Positions 26,501-39,300 of a stretch of 64,000 nucleotides of DNA are shown in pieces. The notes beneath the pieces are model-generated. The model was not told where the DNA came from, did not search any database, and worked only from the letters and a program-made list of their open reading frames with translations. The DNA is from Brachypodius melanocephalos (taxonomy: Eukaryota > Chordata > Aves > Passeriformes > Pycnonotidae). How positions within the stretch are numbered: the first letter of the stretch is position 1; the number at the start of each line of letters is the position of its first letter. The position numbers and the translations under genes were made by a program. Location of the stretch: NCBI GenBank assembly GCA_013398615.1, contig VZSR01000514.1:4927996-4991995 (forward strand), written 5' to 3'.

Positions 26501-27721
26501 AAAAACAGTGCTTTGAACCAAGACATTCTGCAGTAGAAACGTTCTTGTTATGGCATCTACAGACCTCTACCAAAGAGGAATGTTTTCCCTCTGCCTTCTG
26601 GTGTTCAATGGAAAATATTCAAATAAGATGAAGTCCCCTGAGATCTTGAACACGTGATAGGATGGACTCACTGTGACTGCTATGAAAAACACAAACAGTG
26701 GGATTATATTCATTTACCCCAAGGCAAAGGAGAGGTCATTCCAAATTTACCAAGATGGAAGAATACAGATAAACAAGTTCTGTAAAAGTTACTGAAATGT
26801 TCTGAAAAGGATTTTTTGGCATCAAAAAAACCCCACCTACACTTGTTGGAGGGATTTATCATGTCCTTAGATCCACTCTACACTACAAATCTTCCAGATA
26901 AGCTGGTCAAGATGAAAGTTAGGATGAAGACAGAGGGGTAAAGAGTAAATATTCTGATTATTTGTGTCCAGAATTAACATAACTGGATGTTTTAATCTTT
27001 CTTACCCTAAATTCTAATAGAAGTTGCAGCTTTTTCTGGGCAAAGAGATTTTGTTTCAACCTGGTTGCACCCCTGAATTCTGAGAGTTGTAAAGCCACAC
27101 CATTAAACAGCAGAGCCAGATTTAATGACAACAAGACGCTTTGTGGAAAGCTCTGTGCTGCTGCAGCCAGTGGAGAGAAACTAGATAGCCAGTGGAAGTT
27201 TAAATGATTGTTTGGAGATGTCTTTCTAGTTCTATCTTCACTTCAGACAGAGGCAAGAACAACAGTTACAACCTGATTTTTAAGTACAACATTTAAACTG
27301 AACTGAGTCCTAAGTTCTGCGCTCTCGCTGCCTCATTTTACAGGTAACTTCTCCTCACTAGATTTTGCCACTTAGGTACCTGGAAACAAAATAATGTTTT
27401 CTATAATAAATGAAAAATTATAAAGCAACATATTTTCTGGCTCCAGCACTGTTTTCTTTCTGCACCTGATATATTTTTTTAAATATTGTATAGTACATAT
27501 AGGGATTATGACATAGGAATCCTTCAAGGTAATAAATTGCAGATGTCTATTTGCTATGCGTTAATGTAGAAAACACAACTTCATATTCTTGGTTTGAACC
27601 ATAGAGTTAGAATTCCTTTTCTTAAACAAGTACTCTAATCCTGAAGTTACCTGCTTTCCAAGTGAGTTGGGGATGTTCTGCCTGAAGAGACAGCTTGAGT
27701 AAAAATTAAAGGTCTTTTAGT
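23506..27721. other. Non-coding DNA between two CR1 copies
   Basis: Unique-looking AT-rich sequence with a 14-A run near 24878-24891 and a 10-A run near 25230. No gene is recognised. Frames of up to 91 codons show no domain. The two flanking CR1 copies are in opposite orientation and come from different parts of CR1 subfamilies, so they appear to be independent insertions. Confidence 0.7.
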
Positions 27722-28044
27722 ATCTAAAGGGGTTACATGAGATGGAAAGGGGCTTTTTAAAAGGACATGGGTTGGTAGGAAAAAGGGCAATGCCTTCAAC
27801 ACTGAAAGGGAGTAGGTTTAGATCAGCTGTTAGGAAGAAATGCCTTACTGTGATTGTGGTGAGGCACTGGCACAGGTTGCCCAGTGAAGCTGTGGATGCT
27901 CCATTCCTGCAAGTGTTCAGGGACAGGTTGGATGGAGCTCTGAGCATCCTGATCTAGTGGGAATTGTCCCTGCCCATGGCAGGGGAGTTGGAACAAGATG
28001 ATCTTTAAGGTCTTCTCTAATTCAAACCATTCTATGATTCTGTG
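27722..28044 (+). mobile_element. CR1 LINE fragment with intact 3' tail, sense orientation
   Basis: This is the sense strand of a CR1 3' region. The landmarks in order are CTAAAGGGG near the start, GGAAGAAAT, GTGGTGAGGCACTGG, ACAGGTTGCCCAG, AGTGTTCAGGGACAGGTTGG, GTCCCTGCCCATGGCAGGGG, then the diagnostic 3' tail CATTCTATGATTCTGTGA ending at 28044. CR1 ends in short direct repeats of this type rather than poly-A. The copy is 5'-truncated and non-coding. The open frames on both strands around 27717-28176 arise from it and its flank. Confidence 0.96.
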
Positions 28045-31000
28045 ATCTCTTGTGTTCGAGTGAGAAACTCCATCCAAGGTCAAGTTGGGAAAAAACCCAA
28101 AATCAACATGAAATATTTTCTTACAAAACCCCCAGAACACTATGACATTCCTATCCAATTCCAGCTTTAATGGCATCTCTTGACCTCTTGTGTCAATTGA
28201 CTGGCTCCATTGTGACTTTAGCTGTGTGAAAGGTCTCTAGGATTCAGATAGGTCAACCAGCCCAGAATGCCTCATGCGGAGAGGAAACTTAGAATAGCAC
28301 AGAGGCATTTCTGCAAAATTAATCACTGAGCCTTTTGCACATATTCCCCACAAAAAACACTAGTTTTAGTAGTGGTTTTGGTGGGAAAGATATTTTATCT
28401 TCAGAGTTAACTCATTTCACAAGTAGTAACAAATAACATTTGATGCTCAACTCAGCACTAGAGCAAGGAACTTGCCTTTTTTATCCACAAAATAGACAGA
28501 AATTCAGTCAATGTTATAACTTCTCATATATTACAAGTCACAGATTTATGAATGAAGACAGTTAGGATAAGCTGAATAATAACCTTTGCAGGATATAGCA
28601 GAATAAATTTACAACACAGCTGCCACTTTTACAGGTGAGCTGTCTCTGTTTATGATGGAGAATAAGAAAGTTCTGTAAGTTCACATGTTAACGTATCTTT
28701 TTTAATGGAGTGTCCTAATAATAAAAAAAAAAGAAAAAAAAAAGGTAAATCTGCCTGCAAAGTTGTCATTTGGAGTGCTATTACTTTAGAGGGTGCAGTG
28801 CAGAGGGAAGAAAGCCCTCCACTATCGAGCTGTTTCAAAACTTCTGTGAAAACAATTACTGGGGTTCTTTCTGTTTGTTACCAATCTGTTGCTGACCCTT
28901 TCCCCTTCCCCAGCCTGCATTGTCCAATGTTAAATCTTTCCCCAAAGGGATCCACAGAACCAAACTCTCTCTCTGCTGCTCTTATTTTGAGAAACAAAAA
29001 ATACCTTCTCACCCACCTCTGGTGCCCAAAATGCTTAATTACAGCCAGATATATCTGCCATAAGAACCTCTCAAACTGAATGCCTCTGAGTCTACAAGTG
29101 ACTATAAAAAGCAACAAAGAGCCCAGTTTTATTCTTTAATGGATCTTATCTAGTAAAATACATTTTATGCAATATGCTTACTGCTTTAGCTTCTTTCTGT
29201 AGAAGTATCACACGTGGATGTAAGGAAGAAAGGAATTTGGCCTCTATCTCTGAAAGTTTCATTCCAAAGGGTGGTGTCAGAAGCTGAGTTTAAAGTCCAG
29301 AACCACTGTTATTCCTAAGCTTACCCATTCTTCATAAATGGTTTGAAATAAAATTATTCCATTTTATTCCTGCAATAATTTAAAGGTTGACAAATCAAAA
29401 TATTTGCATTACCTTTTTTATAGATACAGTAATAAAAACTGGTCTAAAATAACAGATGCTGTGATATTTTTGTATTAGGCAATTTTGATAATTAAGATGT
29501 CCTGCTTTTTGCATTGCTAAAATGATACAAAAATAATAATAAAATCCCCCCAACAGTTTGCCAAGTTTTAATTACAAGATTATAGGGCTAGAATTCTTCA
29601 TTTTACTTGCTGCTAGATTTAGCAAGTAAGTGGCTAGCTAAGCTTCCTTTCCCAAGCTCTGTTCTGCTATGTAACACACTGTCCCATGATTTCTTCTTTT
29701 TGACTTTATGCCAACAGTCAGGAATGTATGAAAACCAAGATCTAGGAAGGTTTTGTGCTGACTTCAGAAAAAAGTATGTAAATGGATAACTGGACACCAA
29801 TCCCAAAATTAAAGAATAGCAAGATTAAGATTCCAAATTTAGGGGCTTTTTATTTGTGGGGTTTTTCTTTCTTTTTTAAGAAAATGCTGGAAGGAAGATT
29901 GTCTCCAAGACACTGAATCTCTTGCACAAAGCAGGAGTTTTTACCTAGCACAGCCTTTGAACACTCAGTTTTAGCTTCAGGCAACCAGCCACACCCTGCT
30001 AAAAAGAGATACCCATAGGCTTCTCTAGGTTGTAAATTGGTATCATTGTCATTCAAAGACACAGGATCAAACCTATTCCTGAATATCCAGTAAACCACCA
30101 AAAGTCTTGAGAAAAAAAAATTCTGTTAGCAAACTGATTTCATAATGCATTCTAGAACCTCTTCATAGCACTCACCTCTGCTTGCTGTACCATAGATGAT
30201 TGTTGCTCAGACTGCTCCACCACAAGAAATTAATCTCCAAGTGCTCTCCACTAACAACAACACCTAAACACAATAACTCACAACCCCCAAAAAATTACAG
30301 TCACTACAAGGCTTTTATACTGGTTTAATTCTGTGCAGATGCTTGCAGGGAGCAGGGACGTGTTTTGGGATTAAATTCACCTGAAGGGTTGGAGATGAAA
30401 TTCACCTGTAGCAGAAAAACATTCTTTGTAAGATTTAACAATTCCTAAGCAGCATTTTGAGTGGGTCACAATTTGTTTTTTTTTTTAAATCAAAAGAAAC
30501 AGAAAGGTAAAATTGAAAGAAGACAAATAGTTGATGCAGTCACAAGCAGTTTAAAAGTGAAAAATAAATGGTTTATACAGTCTGCTCATCTAGGTTGTGT
30601 GGTGATAGGGAAAATCTGAAGGAGGAGATAGAGATCTTACAGTAAAACATTTGGGACAAGCCTTTGTATTCATCTGTATAAAAGACATAATATTTTCTGA
30701 TTATAAAAATGTAGAACAGGACCTTGTTTTTCTCATTTATCCCTTGTGGACAGATAACAACAAATGATCAAACAGGCTCAGTACAGTGTTCCTTCCTACC
30801 ATCAAAAGAAAATGCTGGTTTGGCTTTATTTTCCCAGCAGCTTGGCAATGTCTATTCATATTTCTAAACTCTTGGTGATCTCTGTTTTCATAAGTTCAAG
30901 GTATCTGACTTGTCACAGTTGTGTGCATTTTCCTGGAAATCATGAGAGACCACCATCAATTCAGGAATGTCCTGGGAAATCCACAAATGTTCTGCAAACA

Positions 31001-31991
31001 TTTGGTGGGTGAGTGGCAACTTTGAAGGAGGCTATACTCGGTTACTGAGACATTTTAACAGGAAACAGATTCTCCAAACAGAAACAAGGGCTGTTGAATA
31101 AGAAGGAAGATTGCAAAAGGTTGCCAGGCTGACCCCTCCACTGGACACTGGGTCAGTGCCCACAACTGCCTGTAAAGAGAAGCTGCTTCATCACAAAATT
31201 ACATTGGTTCCATGACCTCAGATCATCCTCTTTAATAGATTTAGCCATGTTTGCTGAAGCCTTCATAAAATTCTAGCCACAAGACAGGAGAAAAATCTGA
31301 TGCAGAAGGAGCTGTGGGAAACATCTCTGTTGTTACATCCTGATGGCTCTGGAACGTTTAACAACTGTATCAAAAGTCTTTATCCATTCTTAGATTAGGT
31401 TGAGTCAAGTTTACCTCCTTATTACTGAAATTCAAGAAGTTAAAGAAAATATTGAATAAGTAAGCAGATGTTTCCAGTTATCCTCCTTCCTGAAAAAGGA
31501 AGTTGCTCAGACGACCAAATGAGGTGAAATAAATAGAAAGTACATTTTGAACATACAGCTCTTCCTGTGAATCCTTTATGGGAAATGGATTTTTTTCCGT
31601 ACAGAAGTTGCTTACAAAGTAAAGGTCTTGTTTATAGATTTTAAAATATTCATGCAAACATAACAACTTCAGTTACATTTTCAGACTTTTGATCCATTTA
31701 CAACATGGGAAAAAAGAGTGTGTGAAAGGTTTGGATTAGTCTTAGAAACCTCTTAATTCTTGGAGCACAGGAAAACATTAGCCCTGGGGATTTTTTACAT
31801 ATTAACTCCGCATTAAATCCCAGGAGTAGCAAATTTCTATGACTTTTGCATAAGACAAATGCCAATATTGATTTCCAACCACCATTTGATTATTATGCAC
31901 ATATTACACATAAACACTTCCATGATTCTCATTCAATACTCTACAACCTGTAAATGTCCTCAGAACCTGCAAAAATCCACTGAAGACAGTG
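28045..31991. other. Non-coding DNA, no gene recognised
   Basis: AT-rich sequence with an A-rich low-complexity run at about 28717-28743. A 124-codon plus-strand frame (28705-29079) starts in that A-rich run, and its first residues are mostly Lys, as expected from poly-A. No known domain follows. No transposon family could be named. Confidence 0.7.
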
Positions 31992-32012
31992 AAAAAAAAA
32001 AAAAAAAAAAAA
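31992..32012. repeat. Poly-A run of 21 bases
   Basis: Twenty-one consecutive A, followed by GAAAAAGAG. It could be the tail of a processed retrocopy or a simple-sequence expansion. The upstream sequence is not recognisable as a gene or SINE, and I found no matching direct repeats at the ends, so I leave it as a homopolymer. Confidence 0.9.
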
Positions 32013-33327
32013 GAAAAAGAGTCTTCTTATTTCACTGGGCTTTGGAACAGCATTCCCTAAAGACATTCAGGCTTACACACCACCCTGTGTTAGACCTCCT
32101 CTTTTACTACATCTTCTCAAATGCAGAAACTGAGCCTGAAAGATTCTGTAAATCATGTAATTGAGAAACCAATGCACATAAAAGGAATTATAGCCGAGTC
32201 ATTTTTATTTTGTAATATCCTGGGCCAATACCCGGGATGGACTGCACTCAGAGCTCCCTAGGTGATCATCACGGTTCAAGAAAAATTTGGGAAAAATCAT
32301 ACTACAGACAGTAAGCAAGTATTGAGTAGAGCCATTGAAACTGTTTATGTTTAAACCACAATAGAATGTCAGTAAGGAGACAGAGATTGCTACCTAAACT
32401 CATGACCAGAATTCTGAATTACAGATGGTTTCTCTTCAATACAACCAGTAGGTGCCTGAAGAAAACTCACTGTCTTCCAGAGAGTCACCCAAAATGACAG
32501 TGGCTTCTTGAAGGACTGTTGTTAAATGCTGTTTAACTATTCACCTTTTGGATCAGCTTTTCATTGCAGTGGAATTGCTGTGCATTCACCCTGGTAAATC
32601 TAACATTTCAGCTGAAGCTACACACCTTTTGATAACAGATTTTCACATTATTACTATAAGTCAAGACTTACCTTAGTCCATAATCCACAATTTTTCTTTT
32701 GACACGAACCCCTGTGTTTGATTTCACTACTTGTTGATTGTTTTAAGATAAAAAGATTACATGTTTCTGTGTCTGCTTTGTTAGGGATGTGTAATCCAGT
32801 GAATAGATTATAAATTAGAAAACCCAGATTTTCTACATTCTCCTTATGTAATTGTAAAGTTCTCCTCTGCTGTTTTTCTGAGTTTTTTCCTTATAGTGGA
32901 AAAGAATGATGCTGGTGAAATTTGGGTTGCTGTTTTTGATTGAACTTGCAAATTGTATGGGAACTAAGTTATTTTGGCAACTCATCTCCTGTGCTACACT
33001 GGGAACACGTAGGCTAAAAGGGTTCAAAAGTAACTCAGTGACACACAGAGCAATGTGTGAGCTTTGTATCATAAGAAGCCAGGCTAAAAACAAACTCGAA
33101 CTGGAACTTTTCTCTGTGATCACCAAAATGGGAACTGGCTGTATCCATCATTTGGTAAAGTGATGTGAAGAAGACTGCAGAATTCACAGTTCCTGTACCA
33201 CAGTGGTCTCCCAGTGACCACTTGTTCTACCCATTGGAACCACCCCACACAGCTTAATATCCCAGAGAGAGGAATGTGTGGATAAAATGTGTGTGTGCCT
33301 TTCTGGAGTTCTGGGTAATACTGATTA
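32013..33327. other. Non-coding DNA, nothing recognised
   Basis: Unique-looking AT-rich sequence without a supportable gene, repeat family or regulatory site. Frames on both strands around 32833-33163 overlap each other and lack domains. Confidence 0.65.
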
Positions 33328-33372
33328 TTAGTAGTAATTGCTAATACCATCACTATTAGCAGTTATTACTAA
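33328..33372. repeat. 19-bp near-perfect inverted repeat (hairpin)
   Basis: The arm at 33328-33346 (TTAGTAGTAATTGCTAATA) is complementary to the arm at 33354-33372 in 17 of 19 positions. The two exceptions are G-T pairs on the plus strand, so an RNA copy of that strand would pair throughout. The loop is CCATCAC (7 nt). The arms are AT-rich, so the stem is long but only moderately stable. It is shorter than a typical pre-microRNA stem, and no transcription evidence is visible. Confidence 0.85.
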
Positions 33373-36300
33373 CTGCTACTTTAGTGAAGCCTAACACAGC
33401 TGTGGCACTGTTCTCCACACTGGCAGTGGAATACTGGGAGATTTTAAAAGCCTGACAAAAAGAATGGAGTTCCCTGTCTCCTGGGGAACCAGCAGTGATG
33501 AGAGACACTTGTCTGAAATAGTGGTGAGTTGAGCCACAAATTCTCTTTGCCAATTCTGCTGGCCATGGCTGAAATTTTCCTGCTAGTAACAGGCTGGTAG
33601 GAATGAATAGATCCAGTGTTTTCTATAGAGAAAGAAAGAGGAAAGAAAACCCTAAAACCCCCCCTTTAAACTGCCTCTGTGGTTCAGACATATGCTGCCT
33701 TTGCACTTCATTGGGGATGTTGATATCCATCAATGGGAAATCAGATGCAGTAGCAGAGCCCACTGTACAAGCATAACCTGTGTCTAAATAAATAATAAAA
33801 GCAATACTGTACACAGGCACAGGCCTGGACTAAGTGCTTCCCAAAATATGGGATCATTCAGGCCTGTCTCAGACATTGCCTGTGACACTCACAAAGCTCA
33901 GATGCAGAACTCCCAGCAACAATGTGTTCAGACTATTGTAGAAGTGTGTGTTGCTGCTCTGTTTCCTTCATGCTTTCTTTTTTTTTTTTTTAATGGTTAT
34001 GAAACGACTCCTGCTCATAGGAAAAGTGTGAGTGTCTTTGTTTGCCCTACTTGTTACACGAGAACAATTTCCAAGCTGTCATTTCGTTATTAAATTTGAA
34101 AACAAAGCAAACACCAGATCACGACAAGACTGGGTTACATGAAAATAAGCCCATTTCTGCCTTACCTGTTTGAGCAAAACCTAATATGGTAGGTAAAGCT
34201 TCTATCATCAAGTAACAAAACCATTACATGACTAATCCTCGTTGTCAACAAGATCTGCTTTCAAAGTTAAGTCTACCTTGTCTACCTTCCAAAAATTACT
34301 AGGAAATTTATGATTCAACAATGAACTCTTAATTGCTTCCTCTTTGTGTTGATCTGTTTTCCTGGAAATACAATTAATTTCCTTATGCTGAGCCTTTAAG
34401 AATGAAACAAATTGTAGCCCTTGCTCACTTTGGCAATGCAATCACTTTTAATCAGTGCATAATTAGGATTTAAACAGTATCAACCTGTCCCTGTTGCAAG
34501 AAGGTAGCTGCACTTAAACTTCAATTACTCCTAAATTTAAAAATCAATTGCAAATAAAATGTCCTGGTGCTGATGCTAAAGAGATTAGAAAGACCAGAAT
34601 ACATTCACACAAGAAGCCAGTCATGTCAACACAATTGCAACCAGCAGCTGCCATAATGTAGGTAATTCTGCTGTAATGCAATATTAAGGCCTTTATCTAA
34701 TCAAAGGCTGTGGGCTAAGGCTGTCAAAAAATACAAGATGCCTCAAAAGGAAGAATACTATTGTTTTCTATATGGTTTTATCTGTGTAGGATAAACAAGC
34801 TGTTTTGCTGTAAAAAATGGGGTTTGGTATGAGTGCTGTCTATAGTGGGAGTTTGAAGGGTTTTTTAATCATTGCAGTGTTTTCTTTCCTCTTTTTTCCC
34901 TCTATAGGCAAAAAGGTTTTTCCCTCACAATATATCTACAAGATGATGGAAAAGTTGAAAACCAGACATCCTTTGTGATGGCTGTAAAGGCGTGAAATAA
35001 CAAATCCTTTTTGTATATGTTTATGACAATGTGAGACGTTGTGGAGACATCAAAAACACAGCGAGACATTGGTCTTGCAAAGAGGCAGCTGGGACAATCC
35101 AACTGGGGCTGGGCTCAGATTTCTGCCTCTTGGTTTTCTGTGTTCACCCCTGCTGAGTGTGCAGGGAAAGGGCTCCCTGTGTGTGGCTGGAGAAGCAAAG
35201 CTCTCAGCAGGCGGTGGGGAGGAGTGTGCTCCTCCTGCAGCCTTCTCCAAGAGGGATTTCAGGTGCACAGAAATGCTCAGCACTGGAAAAGCAGTTCCTG
35301 CCATGTCCAAGGAGGGCAGGACCATGAGGTCCTCCTGCCTTAGGAGGACACTGTAATACCTAAGGAAAAACTTAACAGATTTATTCATATTCTTGGGTGC
35401 AAACTGCCAAAATTTCATCACGACTACTTGGAGACTGTCTCTTTCTAAGGAACTGTTCCAAACCATCTCTCTAGGGATCTGACTCATGTCACCGTGGTAG
35501 GAAACACTGAAGAATTATTGGCTGCAAAACGAAGCTAAACTGAAATGTGCTGAAAGGAATATCCAGACCCTGCAGTCTGTGAGCAGATACTGCTCTGCAA
35601 GCCTGGCTGTCATGCCCCTGCCTGCTATACCACATTAATACCTGTATAATCTGGTTCCTATCAAAATGACTGTGGGGAAAATCCCAAAAGCATTGAGATA
35701 CCTGGCAAGAAAGTAGCCAGGTGTGTTGTTCTGTCATTCTTTTGTGTTTAGTATTCTGGAAATTGGGCAAAGTATACACCAATTACAGCAGATATTTAAT
35801 AAAAAGCATGGCAAACTCCAATTATCTGCCTTCTTCCCTTTTCAGTGTAGAGAAGAAAACCCATTTTCCATCCAAGGCACGCCTTTGGCCTGACTTCTTG
35901 TAAATCTCTTTATTTTTTCAGATGACAAAGGGACAGGCACATGGCAGCTGCATCAGTACTGAGCAGTGCTAGTGGGCACCTCTGGTGACACAGGAAGAAA
36001 CTTTTTTATTTGGCATATACATGTATTTTCTTCTTAAACTTCTCCCTTTTCTTCTGGAACAAATCACCATGGTACTGTTCAGAGCTGCTAAAAGTTGTGG
36101 CTGAAGGAAGCAAGCTGGGGGAAACTCAGAATACCTCTACTGGTCCCAAGTACACGGGGAAGTAAGCTCATTGTGAGAAAAGATTTTAAGGCTTTGACAA
36201 ATATGCAAGTGGAGGCACTGTCTTGTGTCCCTTCTGGGTATTCCATCCTTGTTCCTCCTGCAGGTGGGATTTTGCTGACAACAGTTGGGTCTGAATCCTT

Positions 36301-39300
36301 GGACAATCTGCACAAAAAGCATCTGGGAAGAAAAAAAGCCTCTCTCCTCCTCGTGATTTTTGCACATCCACACCTACAATTTGTGCTCTCTCACACATAC
36401 ACCTTGGTGTCTGCAGTCAGTTTTTATTCTTCCTTCACTGAGGCACATCTCCCACTGAGGTATCATTATCTCTACACTCAATTCTCTCTCTGAATATCCT
36501 GAAAAGAAGCACAGTCTGACATCCTACAGTGTGTGAAAGTGAAGTAAAAATGTTGTTTCCGTTTCCCCTGTGTGATACAAAGTTAGAAATCCTTATCCAT
36601 CCCTGTGGTTTAGTTATTCTAACCTGATCAAGTGCCACTCAGTACTTCTTCGTCTTAGACTGTGTTAGAAGCTGCAGCTCATGTGGGACAAAAAACTATG
36701 TAGAGCAGAAATGATAAATGTCCTCAAAATAATTAAGGTCAGGTTTTCCATTTTTCCTTCCCCAGCCTTTGTGCAATTTCCTTCCTCTTAAACCTACCAA
36801 GGACAAAGGATATAAATGGACATAGGTGGTTAAGTGCACACCTGTACAACACAGCCTCTGGTGTCTGTAAAAAATGCATTAATTCCATCCTGGTCCTGTA
36901 GAGAAGAGGAATCTTTGTTGTGTGTTGGGGCTCTGGTGTTAAACCTAAGGGTTTGCGGGATGTGATTACTGACACAGCAAGAACAGAATGACCTGACATC
37001 TTTATCTGCCATAAAGTGAGTGGAATTGAGCATGGAAACAACCAGGCAAACAATATTTGAAAGCTGGGGTTGCTAGAAGCCAGCCTGGCACAGTGCCTGT
37101 TGTTATAGAGTCATAAGATCAGGGCACAACAGGAAAAAGGCAATATTTTATATTAGGTGAGATAAAACTGCAGGTAGGGAAGCAGCAATACAGGTATTTG
37201 AGCACCCAGCAGGCTGGTAACAGCAGAGAATAATAATTTTTTATATTAGACACCTGATCAGTTACCACTCAGCTTGTTCTGCCTGGGAGCAATGCCAGGA
37301 ATGACTGTTTCCATGAGGATTCCCATGCTCATATAAACTCCTGCCTCTCTTCAGCTGAACAGCCATCCTTACTCCTTTTGTTGTAAGACACTTTTCTGGC
37401 AAATACAGTCAAATTACTTTTTATATTTGCTGTGCTATTTGCTCATTAAAAATAATAATGTCATCACTGAACTCTGACATGCTGTCCAGTCAGACATCAG
37501 CTCCTATGGCTGATGCTCCTCTGCAGGATTGAAAATCCTTCTTTGAGTTTTTACATTAGTCAACATGAGAGCCTTCAATCAAACTCAAAGTTAGTAGTGC
37601 TGACGTGGGGAAAGTGGCACTGTGAGGAAATGGGAAATCCTTTCTCCCAGAACCTCTGAAATCAGTTCTGTCAGCAATGGCTGTGTTGGCATCTCACGCT
37701 GCCATCAGCATCTCCAGTGTCTGAGAGCCCCCCAGGTTAAACCAATACTCACCTCCACCAGCAGGAACAGAATGGATTTCAATTGGGAGAGACACAGAAA
37801 TAGAATTTGGAATACCTGAAACTCAGTATCGAAACCTCTCAATACTTCTAATGGAGTCAAAAGTACAGCGCATTCTAATTTTATTCTTTTTCTACACTTC
37901 CCCAAATTTGGATCAGAAAGCATTTTTTAAATGTTGGCAATATTCAGAGAGTTCTACTATGACCCAGTTTTTTGGCATATATGGAGAACTGTTAGAGAGC
38001 TCCTAGTGATGTATTTGCAGAAAGTGTGTGGTATTGCTTTTTCAGAACAAAACCTCCTGAAAAATCCTAGAGTGTCTGAAGTACCAAAAATAATTAGTCA
38101 TAAATACACAGCAATTTACCCCTGTTTCCTGTAACAGTAGGAAAATGGCTTTACCATAAGAATACATGCCTTTTTTATCTTCTACTATTTTTTTCTTCAC
38201 CAAAATAAGCTGAGTTCTAATCAACAATGCTTAAAGTTTTTACCAAAGTACTGTACAAAATCTATAGGTGAAAATTATCCAATTTTCTTTATTATTATCA
38301 TTCTTAATTATGATTAAAGAATGATTTTGCAACCAGCTCTTCCCACAATGGTTTCTACTAATCTTGAAGACCAAGGAAATAACAAAAAAAAAAAGAATTG
38401 GCATCCACTGGGCCGTGAGAACTGCTGCCTCACTCTCTTGCCTCACCCAAAGCTTGCTGTTATCTGAATGTCCATCTTCCTATATAAACATTATGTTCTA
38501 TATCACATATTCTTCCCAAAATAATCACCCATAGAACTTTTAATCTCTGGAATACCAATTCTGCTGCACGTTTAGGGGTTAGTAAAAAAACCTTGGGGGT
38601 GTGCTTTGCTTGGGCATTCTGTGAGAACTTTGCTCACAAGAGAAGGTGTGAATAACACTGGTGCAATAGAATTTCTGTTGAAGCCACTAGATAAATTTTA
38701 ATTCCCCAGGCTTTGGGTAAGTTTTTTGCCCAATTCCTATTTTTTTTTCTTCGTGTGGCTCTGATATTTACAATCTAAGTCCATCACACTGAGAATGAGA
38801 TGATTATTCTTTTCACAATTATATTTCTTGATATTTTAGCTGCTCTTTCTGTCTCTCATGTTCAGAACAGTTGGAATTTCTTGGTACCTCTGGAAAAGTG
38901 ATATTTCTCCTCTCAGCTTTTTAGGGTAGCTCTGGCTGTTTTCTCATTAGGTTCACAGCAGGAAATAAATGAAGCAGGTGACTGGCACTGAGATTTTGAT
39001 TCTGATGGGATCCCTGTCACAGAGTGAGCTACAGCTGTAGCATGAAGTATGTTCTTTTAGGTGAGAAATAAAGATATAAAATAAGCTGACTATCAAAACT
39101 CAGTACAGTTATGGCTCTATCCAAAACAAGACTGTACATGTTTTAGAGGATTCCTCTTTTGTTTATAACATCCTTTAACAGGTTTGGCTCATGCTGTGGA
39201 ATGATGCCCTGTCCTCAGTCCTTTCCCCAGCATGCCAGCATGATTTGTAATAACAATAGTCTACACACCCAAAAGGCCAAACATGATTCTGCTGTAGTCT

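Noticed and set aside
31859..32164. The 21-A run as the tail of a processed pseudogene.
   Set aside because: The sequence upstream of the run resembles no gene known to me and I found no flanking target duplication.
35050..35487. A 145-codon minus-strand frame as a gene.
   Set aside because: Two other frames of 100-105 codons on the plus strand cover the same DNA, which reflects locally scarce stop codons in a less AT-rich patch. The translation has no domain I recognise.
37100..37130. A possible CR1 tail (ATAGAGTCATAAGATCA).
   Set aside because: The resemblance to the CR1 terminal repeat is limited to a few bases, and none of the expected adjoining CR1 landmarks follow.
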